Position numbers and translations under genes: made by a program. Below the pieces are notes generated by a model. It saw nothing but the letters and a program-made list of their open reading frames with translations, had not been told where the DNA came from and made no database searches. A DNA stretch of 38,566 nt from a virus: positions 1 through 38,566 of the IMG/VR virus record IMGVR_UViG_3300019889_000006. One strand, written 5' to 3'. Within the stretch, counting starts at the first letter, position 1. Every line of letters begins with the position of its first letter. This document shows, in pieces, positions 1 through 6,121 of this stretch.

Positions 1-127
1 AGAAGAAGAAATTTGGAAAAGTGAATATAAAAGATCCCCAAGAGAAGTTATAAAAGAAATGATTGATAGAGGATGGATTAATTCTCCTAAACAAGGTTAC
101 TCAACTTTAAAGAAATGGTTGAAGAAA
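1..127. repeat. Terminal direct repeat, left copy (circle overlap)
   Basis: These 127 bases are identical to 38440-38566. A coding sequence reads through the repeat and is only complete when the ends are joined. The simplest reading is an assembly overlap of a circular or circularly permuted molecule. 127 is a common assembler k-mer length, so this is probably not a biological terminal repeat. Confidence 0.95.
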
Positions 128-184
128 GGAATTTATGAATATGGAAGTTGTTTGGATTTAGGATGGAAATGTAAAAGATATTAA
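2..184 (+). CDS. Junction-spanning small protein, C-terminal part
   Basis: This is the C-terminal part of the gene that begins at 38390. It is in frame from base 2 to the TAA at 182-184 and ends with GWKCKRY. The family is unknown. That the frame stays open exactly across the joined ends supports the circular interpretation. Confidence 0.75.
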   Translation, partial: EEEIWKSEYKRSPREVIKEMIDRGWINSPKQGYSTLKKWLKKGIYEYGSCLDLGWKCKRY

Positions 185-215
185 TCTTAAATTTATATTA
201 AACATTATTGCTTAT

Positions 216-269
216 CTTTTATCAAAAAAATCTCCTATTACATTGTGATGATTACGTATATCCGATAAT
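216..269 (+). promoter_or_regulatory. Promoter-like repeat, copy 1
   Basis: This is one of three related segments (216-269, 430-482, 38245-38297) sharing an A-run, a CTATTACATTGTGATGATTA-like core and TATAT. Each can be read as a TTGNGR hexamer, a 17-nt gap and a TAANAN hexamer; here TTGTGA and TAATAT. No gene follows directly. A GC-rich structured stretch (273-410) does. Promoter function is an inference. Confidence 0.45.
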
Positions 270-272
270 ATT

Positions 273-410
273 AAGAAAAGCTCGGATTTCTAATCAGCTT
301 TCTTCGAACCCGCGTGTTAGCGCACGCGGACTCGCTTTCCTTTATCTTCTATATTTGCTCATCTACCATGTGTGGAAGGAGTTTGGGGCCCGTCTAAACA
401 GCGGAGCCCT
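273..410 (+). other. GC-rich structured intergenic segment (candidate small RNA)
   Basis: This stretch lies between promoter-like copies 1 and 2, is clearly richer in GC than its surroundings and has no plausible gene. It holds three potential hairpins: AAGAAAAGCT (273-282) with AGCTTTCTT (296-304); CCGCGTG (310-316) with CACGCGG (323-329) around a 6-nt loop; and GGGC (386-389) with GCCC (406-409). A TTCGAAC box at 303-309 resembles a tRNA T-loop, but no cloverleaf forms. A structured RNA made from copy 1 is possible. Confidence 0.35.
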
Positions 411-429
411 CCATTTCACATTCAATCCA

Positions 430-482
430 CTTTTCAAAAAAATTTACCTATTACATTGCGATGAATATCTATATTGCATAAG
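430..482 (+). promoter_or_regulatory. Promoter-like repeat, copy 2
   Basis: Second copy of the repeat, with TTGCGA, 17 nt, then TAAGTA. Similarity to copy 3 extends upstream to about base 408 (TTTCACATTYAAYYYACTTTTC), so about 75 bp are duplicated. It lies 65 bp before the DUF551-like gene at 547. Confidence 0.5.
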
Positions 483-546
483 TAAAATATCTTTGTTAGA
501 TTTTATAAAAATATTTTTTAGTATATTTTTAAAGAGAGGTAAAATA

Positions 547-828
547 ATGAGCAAATGGATAAGAGTTAAAGATCAACTACCAAAAATATCTAATCATCCT
601 AATGATGATATCTACCAATATTTTCATGTTTTGGCCTTTTGTCCAGAAAGACCAGGTGTTTATTTTGTAGCTTCGCTGATGCAAATGAATGAAGAAGAAA
701 ATTGGACTACTGAGGATTTATATTGGGAAGTATATGCACCTGGAGTAGATAATTATTTAATAGATGTTAATTTTGAAGATGTAACTCATTGGATGGAGTT
801 ACCTGAAAAGCCAAAGGAAAGCATTTAA
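547..828 (+). CDS. DUF551-like small protein
   Basis: 93 residues. It opens with KWIRVKDQLPK and ends with a THWMELPEKPK motif; the W-(I/V)-x-V-x-x-x-LP start and HWM-LP-x-P end are the signature of the DUF551 family of small phage and prophage proteins of unknown function. I chose the ATG at 547 because AGAGAGG lies just upstream and the family normally begins MxKWI. The frame is open further upstream, but that part reads through the promoter-like repeats and is not protein-like. Three relatives occur in this genome (1902, 6759, 28421). Confidence 0.85.
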   Translation: MSKWIRVKDQLPKISNHPNDDIYQYFHVLAFCPERPGVYFVASLMQMNEEENWTTEDLYWEVYAPGVDNYLIDVNFEDVTHWMELPEKPKESI

Positions 829-881
829 ATTTCTATCAAAAAATCTTATGTTATTTTATTTTGAGTATAAAAGGGGATAAC

Positions 882-1106
882 ATGGAATCAATAGAAAGTA
901 AATTATATACAGTAAAAGACTTTTGCGCTAAGCAACCTTCGTGGCCTTCAGAAAGCGCATTGAGAGCCTTGATTATTGGTGCAGCATGGGGAGAAAATAA
1001 ATTCCAATCAGCATTCAAAAGAGTAGGACGCCGCGTTCTAGTTGATGAGGCAGAGTTTTGGCTATGTGTAGAACACATGCAAAGTGAACCAAAAAAAATC
1101 AAATAA
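882..1106 (+). CDS. Excisionase/HTH-like DNA-binding protein
   Basis: 74 residues. The pattern LYTVKDFCAKQPSWPSESAL at the N-terminus followed by AFKRVGRRVLVDEAEFW matches small phage proteins annotated as excisionase-like or helix-turn-helix regulators, in which a winged-helix fold reads DNA and the GRRVLVDE segment forms the wing. The ATG at 882 has a strong ribosome site (AAAGGGGATAAC). A role in recombination directionality with the serine recombinase at 34988 or in transcription control is possible. The sequence does not decide between them. Confidence 0.75.
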   Translation: MESIESKLYTVKDFCAKQPSWPSESALRALIIGAAWGENKFQSAFKRVGRRVLVDEAEFWLCVEHMQSEPKKIK

Positions 1107-1129
1107 ACTATTTAATAGTGGATATATAG

Positions 1130-1309
1130 ATGTATAAAGATTCCGAAGATTTAAAGAACTTTCTTGAGAGTATACGAGATGAAGGCAACGGTTATATAAA
1201 TATTGCTAAGGCGTTTTATATTCTTTGTGAAGAAGTGATTGCCTTGAGAAAAGAAGTGTGTTTATTAAAAGAAAAGGATAGTTCTATTTCGGAAATAGTA
1301 AATGAGTAG
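1130..1309 (+). CDS. Small acidic coiled-coil protein
   Basis: 59 residues, starting MYKDSEDLKNFLESIRDE. The C-terminal half (about 30-55) has heptad-like Leu/Ile/Val spacing with alternating Lys and Glu, suggesting a helix that pairs with itself or a partner. The ribosome site is weak (GTGGA). No family recognised. It follows the excisionase-like gene by 23 bases in the same direction. Confidence 0.6.
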   Translation: MYKDSEDLKNFLESIRDEGNGYINIAKAFYILCEEVIALRKEVCLLKEKDSSISEIVNE

Positions 1310-1431
1310 GGATCTTATTTAATTCATAAATATTTCCTTATGCAGTATTACTCATCTAAAAAGTTTCTTTTTCACTTGTTCGAAAATCCTGGTAAAAATA
1401 TAAAAGTTTATTAAAAAATTTGAGGATTTGT

Positions 1432-1665
1432 ATGGGGTCCGTAGTTAAAGTTTATAAGAATAAAAAACATATAGCTTGGCAAGCAAGGATATGCAGAGTT
1501 GGATTACCCAAATTTACTCTTTGTTTTAATACTTATGAAGAAGCAGCTGATTGGTTAAATGAGAATGAGGAAGTTTATATCTCTAATCCTGAATTTATTT
1601 TACAAAAGGTTAATAGATTAAATAATCTTAGAGATAGGAAGAAGAAAAGAACAGGTAAGATTTAA
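1432..1665 (+). CDS. Small basic AP2/arm-type DNA-binding-like protein
   Basis: 77 residues, basic. The pattern VYKNKKHIAWQARICRVG, then FNTYEEAADWLNE, resembles the three-strand plus helix AP2/integrase-arm DNA-binding fold seen as short stand-alone phage proteins and at the N-termini of phage integrases and HNH nucleases. The ATG at 1432 is preferred over the in-frame TTG at 1420 because GAGG lies six bases before it. The lysine- and arginine-rich tail (NLRDRKKKRTGK) fits nucleic-acid binding. No catalytic domain is attached. Confidence 0.65.
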   Translation: MGSVVKVYKNKKHIAWQARICRVGLPKFTLCFNTYEEAADWLNENEEVYISNPEFILQKVNRLNNLRDRKKKRTGKI

Positions 1666-1777
1666 TAAGCTATGGTAATCAGTTAGTCTTAGTATTGAAT
1701 CAGTGATTGATATCTCCTCTTTTCCCTAGACAAAAGGTTATTCATAAATAAAATATTCAATTCTATAAGGAGGTCAT

Positions 1778-1933
1778 ATGGATAAATGTGAAAGTTATAT
1801 AAAAGAAGCTAGAGTTTTAAGAAAATATTTTAAAAAGATAACGCTACAACTTTCTATAAACCGAATAAAAGAAAACATAAAAAAAATATCAAAAGCTGGT
1901 GATGAAGATGAAGTGGGTAAGTTCAGAAGATAA
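1778..1933 (+). CDS. Small basic hypothetical protein
   Basis: 51 residues, starting MDKCESYIKEARVLRKYF. Strongly basic and helical in appearance. The start is well supported by an AAGGAGG ribosome site seven bases upstream. Its end overlaps the start of the DUF551-like gene at 1902, implying translational coupling. Family unknown. Confidence 0.65.
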   Translation: MDKCESYIKEARVLRKYFKKITLQLSINRIKENIKKISKAGDEDEVGKFRR

Positions 1934-2150
1934 ACCTGAGCCATTAGAACCTGTAATATTTATCTTCAAAGATAAATATGGAATTTATCCACTTATAGGC
2001 TGGTGGGATGAGTTAAATAAAGAATGGGTTTGTTATTCTATAGGTTTTCTAACATCATGTGGATTTGATCATAGTAGTGAGTTAAGGTTTAAGGATAGGT
2101 ATGTGAATTATTGGATGCCAATGCCAGAATTACCAAAGGTTATAATGTGA
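1902..2150 (+). CDS. DUF551-like small protein (second copy)
   Basis: 82 residues. It begins MKMKWVSSEDKPEPLEPVIF and ends NYWMPMPELPK, the DUF551 head and tail signature with an extended middle. Alternative starts are the GTG at 1899 and the ATG at 1908; the latter would give the family-typical MKWVS. It overlaps the upstream 51-residue gene by 32 bases, and its stop overlaps the next GTG start. Function unknown. Confidence 0.8.
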   Translation: MKMKWVSSEDKPEPLEPVIFIFKDKYGIYPLIGWWDELNKEWVCYSIGFLTSCGFDHSSELRFKDRYVNYWMPMPELPKVIM

Positions 2151-2344
2151 GTAAAAAAGAAGAAGATTTTACTAATATTAAAACAAATAAAATCTATGCA
2201 CAAATGTGTGAATGTGGACGTGCATGTAAAGATAGAAGAGACAAAAATGGTAAAACGATGTGTGCGCTTTGTTATACAGGATATTCTGTTGAAGATTTAA
2301 ATAGATTATGGGGTGCCCCTATACAAGGATATCATAAGGAATAA
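2147..2344 (+). CDS. Small four-Cys (zinc-binding-like) protein
   Basis: 65 residues. Start GTG at 2147, overlapping the previous stop as GTGA, with AAAGG upstream. Four main Cys residues are arranged as CECGRAC followed 16-20 residues later by CALC, consistent with a small zinc site. The C-terminus is GAPIQGYHKE. No family recognised. A nucleic-acid or protein adaptor role would be typical of such proteins but is not shown. Confidence 0.65.
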   Translation: MSKKEEDFTNIKTNKIYAQMCECGRACKDRRDKNGKTMCALCYTGYSVEDLNRLWGAPIQGYHKE

Positions 2345-2454
2345 TATTTCTTTGGATTGATAAAAAAAGTTTACTATATTAAAAATTTTATGATATGAAT
2401 ATCTGAAAATATGTTTTCTTAATTATAAGAACGTGTTGATAGGATATTTACATT

Positions 2455-2613
2455 ATGAATACTGTGAAATGGGTTATTAAAGTAAAAGATGTTAGAAAGA
2501 AAATGATTTTTAGAAAATATCCTACCTTAAGTGTTCCTGAAGATATTCCAAGTGTATTAGTGGTAACTTTATTACGGTTAGATAAAATCAATCAATTAAG
2601 AAAATTAGGGTAA
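2455..2613 (+). CDS. Small basic hypothetical protein
   Basis: 52 residues, starting MNTVKWVIKVKDVRKKMIF. The ATG is preceded by TGATAGGATATTTACATT, giving a weak AGGA ribosome site. It lies in an otherwise empty 270-base interval and stops five bases before the next ATG. Family unknown. Confidence 0.5.
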   Translation: MNTVKWVIKVKDVRKKMIFRKYPTLSVPEDIPSVLVVTLLRLDKINQLRKLG

Positions 2614-2617
2614 TAAA

Positions 2618-2848
2618 ATGAAATTAGTAGAAGTAGATGAAGAGTTAAAGACTCTTTTAAAGATATATACTGAAGCTGAAACACATCTGAAAACAAGGGA
2701 ACAGTCTTCTTTAGATACATTAAATTATTATATGAAAAATTATATCGATACTCATGAAGAACGAAAAAGTATTAGTGAAAAATTATCTACTTTAAAGTAT
2801 AAATTATCTCTTGAAGAATCTTGTGAAGATGAGGAAGATGATGACTAA
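2618..2848 (+). CDS. Acidic coiled-coil small protein
   Basis: 76 residues, mostly predicted helix, with Lys/Glu/Leu heptads from about 5 to 66 and a very acidic tail (EESCEDEEDDD). The start follows the previous stop closely, with AGGG upstream. Its end overlaps the next gene. Family unknown. The acidic tail could mimic nucleic acid or serve as a contact surface, which is speculation. Confidence 0.65.
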   Translation: MKLVEVDEELKTLLKIYTEAETHLKTREQSSLDTLNYYMKNYIDTHEERKSISEKLSTLKYKLSLEESCEDEEDDD

Positions 2849-3053
2849 ACAATATTTACTTATATGTGATGATATTGGAAGAGCAATTTTAAGTAGTGCT
2901 TTTAAAGAAAACTCAATACAATTCTTGGAAGTTCAAGGATTTAATTTGAATGGTGAGAATAAGTTTAATCTAATAGCAACACCAATTAATACTGCTGAAA
3001 CTGATGTATTTGAGCCATCACAACCAAATGTTTCTAAGATAGAATCAGAATAA
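2841..3053 (+). CDS. Hypothetical protein
   Basis: 70 residues, starting MTKQYLLICDDIGRAILSSA. The ATG at 2841 is chosen because GAGG at 2831-2834 is correctly spaced. It overlaps the previous gene by eight bases. Beta-rich first half, then a polar tail. Family unknown. Confidence 0.65.
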   Translation: MTKQYLLICDDIGRAILSSAFKENSIQFLEVQGFNLNGENKFNLIATPINTAETDVFEPSQPNVSKIESE

Positions 3054-3067
3054 TTAATGGAAATAAA

Positions 3068-3283
3068 ATGATTGAAGAAGATGAAGTTTTAGTTGGTGAG
3101 AAAATGCAAGATATTACTAATAAAATTGTTGATATGTTGAGAGAAAATGATCTTAGTGGTCAACATAGTTGTTTTATTTTAACAACTATATTAATACAAA
3201 GTTTTTTAAAAAATCATATTGAAAAAGAAGCTTTTTTACATATTATGTCTAACATCTGGGATGCACATAAAATAAATATTTAG
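3068..3283 (+). CDS. Small hypothetical protein, paralogue of the next gene
   Basis: 71 residues. The segment ITNKIVDMLRENDLSGQH, then ILIQSF and IMSNIWDAHK, lines up with the protein from 3295 (LTKMLKKYSPKHGG, ILIETSQLF, DMSDGWDHYAK). The pair is probably a tandem duplication. All-helical appearance. Function unknown. Confidence 0.65.
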   Translation: MIEEDEVLVGEKMQDITNKIVDMLRENDLSGQHSCFILTTILIQSFLKNHIEKEAFLHIMSNIWDAHKINI

Positions 3284-3294
3284 GATTAATTATA

Positions 3295-3567
3295 ATGAGT
3301 AATCTTTCTGAAGAAGATAAGTTTAAGGAAAAACAATATTTTGAAGATCAAAAAATTATAAAAATAATAATTGTAAAACTCACTAAAATGTTAAAAAAAT
3401 ATTCTCCTAAACATGGTGGATCAGCTCTACTAGGTATCTTGATAGAAACTTCACAACTTTTTAATGATTCCAAAGAATTATTTATGCAAGATATGTCTGA
3501 TGGTTGGGATCATTATGCAAAACAAAAAGATGTTATGAATTATTTATCTCAAAAAGGTTTAAAATAG
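3295..3567 (+). CDS. Small hypothetical protein, paralogue of the previous gene
   Basis: 90 residues, resembling the 3068 product in its helical core and W-D-x-(H/Y) ending but with a longer charged N-terminus (MSNLSEEDKFKEKQYFEDQK). It follows directly with an 11-base gap. Function unknown. Confidence 0.65.
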   Translation: MSNLSEEDKFKEKQYFEDQKIIKIIIVKLTKMLKKYSPKHGGSALLGILIETSQLFNDSKELFMQDMSDGWDHYAKQKDVMNYLSQKGLK

Positions 3568-3568
3568 A

Positions 3569-3877
3569 ATGTGTGAATGCTGTGGTGGCGATTGTCGATT
3601 ATGTACAGGACAAGTGAATCAAACATTAAATGAATCGAACCAACTAGAAAATAAGATCATCTCAAGAATTAAAGATCTAGTAAGAGTTCAGGAAAGAATT
3701 AAAGCAATTCTTGATGATGAGATTTTTGATACATTATCTAAGCATAACGCCTACTGGCATTCAGAATTTGATCTAGAATCAGATAAATTAGACGATTTAC
3801 TCAGAAAATTCTCTTGTATGAACGATAATCTATGGGATATCATGGGGATTTTAAGAGATCAGGAAAATGAATACTAA
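3569..3877 (+). CDS. Cys-rich N-terminus plus coiled-coil protein
   Basis: 102 residues. The N-terminus MCECCGGDCRLCTG has five Cys in 11 positions and could hold a metal. It is followed by a long helical, coiled-coil-like region (about 18-100). It starts one base after the previous stop, indicating coupled translation. Family unknown. Confidence 0.65.
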   Translation: MCECCGGDCRLCTGQVNQTLNESNQLENKIISRIKDLVRVQERIKAILDDEIFDTLSKHNAYWHSEFDLESDKLDDLLRKFSCMNDNLWDIMGILRDQENEY

Positions 3878-3919
3878 TTTTGGTCAGACGATTTGGAGTG
3901 TATATTCAAATACGTGACT

Positions 3920-4011
3920 ATGTTTGATAGGGGCTTGGGAAGAAACTATCCGCATATGGTGTTACTGCGTTAAAAGGACACCCATGTATATTAACTTTAG
4001 AAAGTGAATAA
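3920..4011 (+). pseudogene. Possible decayed small gene
   Basis: The ATG at 3920 starts a frame that closes after 17 codons. A second frame carries a protein-like stretch ending YGVTALKGHP...LESE with TAA at 4009-4011, but it has no start codon. A one-base shift near 3938-3945 would join them. This looks like a frameshifted remnant whose stop overlaps the next ATG (TAATG). Weak evidence. Confidence 0.3.
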
Positions 4012-4175
4012 TGTATCAATTTATGAAAAAAAAGATATTCCACAAGATTATGTATGTTTTAGTGAAAATGGGTTTCTGCAATCATATTGTTATGACTGCA
4101 GAAAATGGAGATTGTTGGAGTTCTTATATAGATAAAGATGATGTAGATACACTGTTTGAAAGAGAAAAATATTAA
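4011..4175 (+). CDS. Small hypothetical protein
   Basis: 54 residues, starting MYQFMKKKIFHKIMYVL and ending DKDDVDTLFEREKY. The TAATG overlap with the upstream remnant suggests coupled translation. A second frame beginning at the GTG at 4004 also gives a protein-like reading with a CYDC motif, so a frameshift within this gene is possible. Its end overlaps the convergent gene at 4172 by four bases. Confidence 0.45.
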   Translation: MYQFMKKKIFHKIMYVLVKMGFCNHIVMTAENGDCWSSYIDKDDVDTLFEREKY

Positions 4176-4540
4176 ACTTTTTCTACTTCTGTAACTGTTC
4201 CATTACCTTTATCGGTTTCTTTTTCATAATCATCTTCATAGATTACTTTCTGACATTTCTTACAAATTATTTGTCTGACAATTTCTACAATTTTTTCATT
4301 TCCTTGAACATTATGATTACATTGAACATTCCTAAATGGAAGATTTAGTTTTATCCATGCATTGTCTAAAATTGTTTTCATTTTAGATTTTCCAATATCA
4401 TGTACTTTTGTGCTTACTAAATATAGACTTCCAAAGAAAATTCCCCAGGAAACAAATTTCCCAAAAAAGTTAGGATGGTTTAGTCCTTTATCAACGAAAG
4501 TAAAAACATTCATACTTATTTCTTTGACAGGATTTAACAT
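4172..4540 (-). CDS. Single-TM protein with C-terminal zinc-like site
   Basis: 122 residues. A hydrophobic stretch at about 29-43 (FVSWGIFFGSLYLVS) could span the inner membrane. The C-terminal part has CNHN and CKKC about 20 residues apart, a possible metal site, followed by an acidic tail. Strong ribosome site (AGGAGTAAGAT). It is downstream of the 51-residue gene at 4582 in the same leftward direction. Family unknown. Confidence 0.65.
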   Translation of the reverse strand: MLNPVKEISMNVFTFVDKGLNHPNFFGKFVSWGIFFGSLYLVSTKVHDIGKSKMKTILDNAWIKLNLPFRNVQCNHNVQGNEKIVEIVRQIICKKCQKVIYEDDYEKETDKGNGTVTEVEKV

Positions 4541-4581
4541 ATCTTACTCCTAGATGAAAATATTGATAGACATAAGAAAAA

Positions 4582-4737
4582 CTAATAAGGAACTGATTTT
4601 CCAAATACACCTGCACGTTTTTTATCACCAGATTTAGTTGAATTAGTTTTAGGAGTTAAACTCTTAGGCTTTGGTGCCTTAGTTTGCTTGCTTCCTGTGA
4701 CAAATTTAGCTACTGGATCATTTTTTGTTTTGGCCAT
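4582..4737 (-). CDS. Small basic Lys/Thr/Pro-rich protein
   Basis: 51 residues, starting MAKTKNDPVAKFVTGSK and ending VFGKSVPY, with many Lys, Thr, Ser and Pro. Very good ribosome site (AAGGAGATTATC directly before the ATG). Small basic proteins of this kind often lie among phage virion genes, but I cannot assign a family. It is divergent from the virion-type gene at 4809, and the two share the 71-base region between them. Confidence 0.65.
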   Translation of the reverse strand: MAKTKNDPVAKFVTGSKQTKAPKPKSLTPKTNSTKSGDKKRAGVFGKSVPY

Positions 4738-4782
4738 GATAATCTCCTTGGTTTTTTATCTTTTTCTCATTAAGATGAATTT

Positions 4783-4801
4783 ATGTAAAGAAATTACTTT
4801 A
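4783..4801. promoter_or_regulatory. TGTAAAG-type motif upstream of virion-like gene
   Basis: ATGTAAAG followed by AAATTACTTTA lies just before the start at 4809, between divergent genes. Similar strings occur before other late or structural genes (8218, 20269, 24295). The short motif alone is expected a few times by chance in such AT-rich DNA, so only its position is suggestive. Confidence 0.3.
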
Positions 4802-4808
4802 GGTTGTT

Positions 4809-5267
4809 ATGTCAGAACTCGATCCAATGCCTAATCCTCAAAATCCTAATGATGCTATGTATCAGTTTATTGATACACAACCAGCAAGTGCTTATCCAAA
4901 CAATCCTGATTCATCTTTAAGTCATTTTACTATAAGACAATTTATACCAGAAGGTATTACAGCAGCATTACCTATAGTTGTAACAAAAACAGCGCATGGT
5001 TTTCAGAATGGTCAAGCAATTAGGGCGACTAAATTCATTACTGTTCCATTAAGTCTTGCAACTGGAATGGAACAGCTAAATAATCTATTATTTTATATTA
5101 GACAGGTAACTAATGACACTTTTCAGTTGTGTGATGCTAATACTCAGCCTATTGATGGTAGGAATTTTAGTTCTTATATTCAAGGAGGACAATTCACTTT
5201 AACAGGACCTGATCTTCCTGTGGTGAATCCTTCTCATTTTCCTCCTGATGGCATTCCAGTATTATAA
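4809..5267 (+). CDS. Virion-type protein with FCCH-like beta domain
   Basis: 152 residues. After a Pro/Asn-rich N-terminus, residues about 50-140 follow the pattern of the FCCH-like repeat often found in phage structural proteins: VVTKTAHGFQNGQAI, then QLNNLLFYIRQVTNDTFQLCD, then SSYIQGGQF. The same pattern is present in the products of 14982 and 17521. It is therefore probably a virion or decoration protein although it lies 3.5 kb before the late operon. It ends two bases before the convergent gene at 5270. Confidence 0.65.
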   Translation: MSELDPMPNPQNPNDAMYQFIDTQPASAYPNNPDSSLSHFTIRQFIPEGITAALPIVVTKTAHGFQNGQAIRATKFITVPLSLATGMEQLNNLLFYIRQVTNDTFQLCDANTQPIDGRNFSSYIQGGQFTLTGPDLPVVNPSHFPPDGIPVL

Positions 5268-5269
5268 GA

Positions 5270-5959
5270 CTACCAATATAAGAGATATTCATCGATTTCT
5301 TCCTTAGATGCAGGTGGTCTTTGTTTATCTAACACTTCTGTAATTTCATCAACACAATATTGTAATCCATTAAAAATTAAGAAAGCAGCAATAGAATGTT
5401 TTGCAGGTATATCAAAAGGAATCATCAATATAAACATTCCACATAGAGTGGCTGTTACTCCTACCATTAATCTATAAGTAGGTTTTGGAGCATGAGTTTG
5501 ATTTCCATATTTTACACTTGCTTCAAAAGCATCATATTTTAATCCATAAAGTAAACATTCAGATTTATATTTTTCATGGGATTTTGATTTCTTAATACTT
5601 TTAGTGATATAATCATTAATAAATTCCATTTCTGATTTGTGTAATCCAACTCCTCTTGCATTCAATTGTCTGAAAACATTTTTTAATGCACCTTCTAGAT
5701 CAATTTCAATTTCAGTAAGAAATTCTACATCTGATTTAATTTTATATAGATATTTAAGACATCCTTCTAAATCATTTTTCTTTAAGCATTTTTTTGTTTT
5801 TTCAGCATTTTTTTCAACTATATTTGCTAACATCATATGATTGTAATTATAAGGTACAAACTTAGCTGTTCCGGTATTAGAAGCTATAAGGAAGCTAGAA
5901 TTGAGAGTAATTGCCAATATACATAGAAAAGCAATACACTTATTGAAAAAATTAACCAT
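5270..5959 (-). CDS. Membrane protein with signal-like N-terminus
   Basis: 229 residues. Residues 7-27 are hydrophobic and end in SSFLIAS, as a Sec signal or anchor. A helical, charged domain with several Cys follows, then two hydrophobic segments at about 164-182 and 189-204. No catalytic motif is evident. Weak ribosome site (AAAAGATTATC). Envelope localisation and a role in lysis, superinfection exclusion or host-envelope modification are possible. None is shown. Confidence 0.65.
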   Translation of the reverse strand: MVNFFNKCIAFLCILAITLNSSFLIASNTGTAKFVPYNYNHMMLANIVEKNAEKTKKCLKKNDLEGCLKYLYKIKSDVEFLTEIEIDLEGALKNVFRQLNARGVGLHKSEMEFINDYITKSIKKSKSHEKYKSECLLYGLKYDAFEASVKYGNQTHAPKPTYRLMVGVTATLCGMFILMIPFDIPAKHSIAAFLIFNGLQYCVDEITEVLDKQRPPASKEEIDEYLLYW

Positions 5960-6121
5960 GATAATCTTTTGATTGAATGTTTTTGATAATTTAAAATATA
6001 TGAATTAATTCTATAGGAAGATAAACAAGAAATAGATGCTAAACATGTAAAAGAAAAAAACAATTTAAGATATTTTAATAATATGATTTGTGAGTCTATA
6101 TTCATATATAATTTATTTTTC

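Noticed and set aside
303-309. TTCGAAC as a tRNA T-loop
   Set aside because: No acceptor, D or anticodon stems of correct length can be built around it. Noted only as a possible tRNA relic.
208-546. Upstream extension of the frame of the 547 gene
   Set aside because: It reads through promoter-like repeats and GC-rich hairpins, has no ribosome site, and the DUF551-like protein normally starts at the Met at 547.
5884-6105. 73-codon leftward hydrophobic frame
   Set aside because: It overlaps the signal region of the 5270-5959 gene by 76 bases and has no ribosome site. The hydrophobicity is expected from AT-rich DNA.
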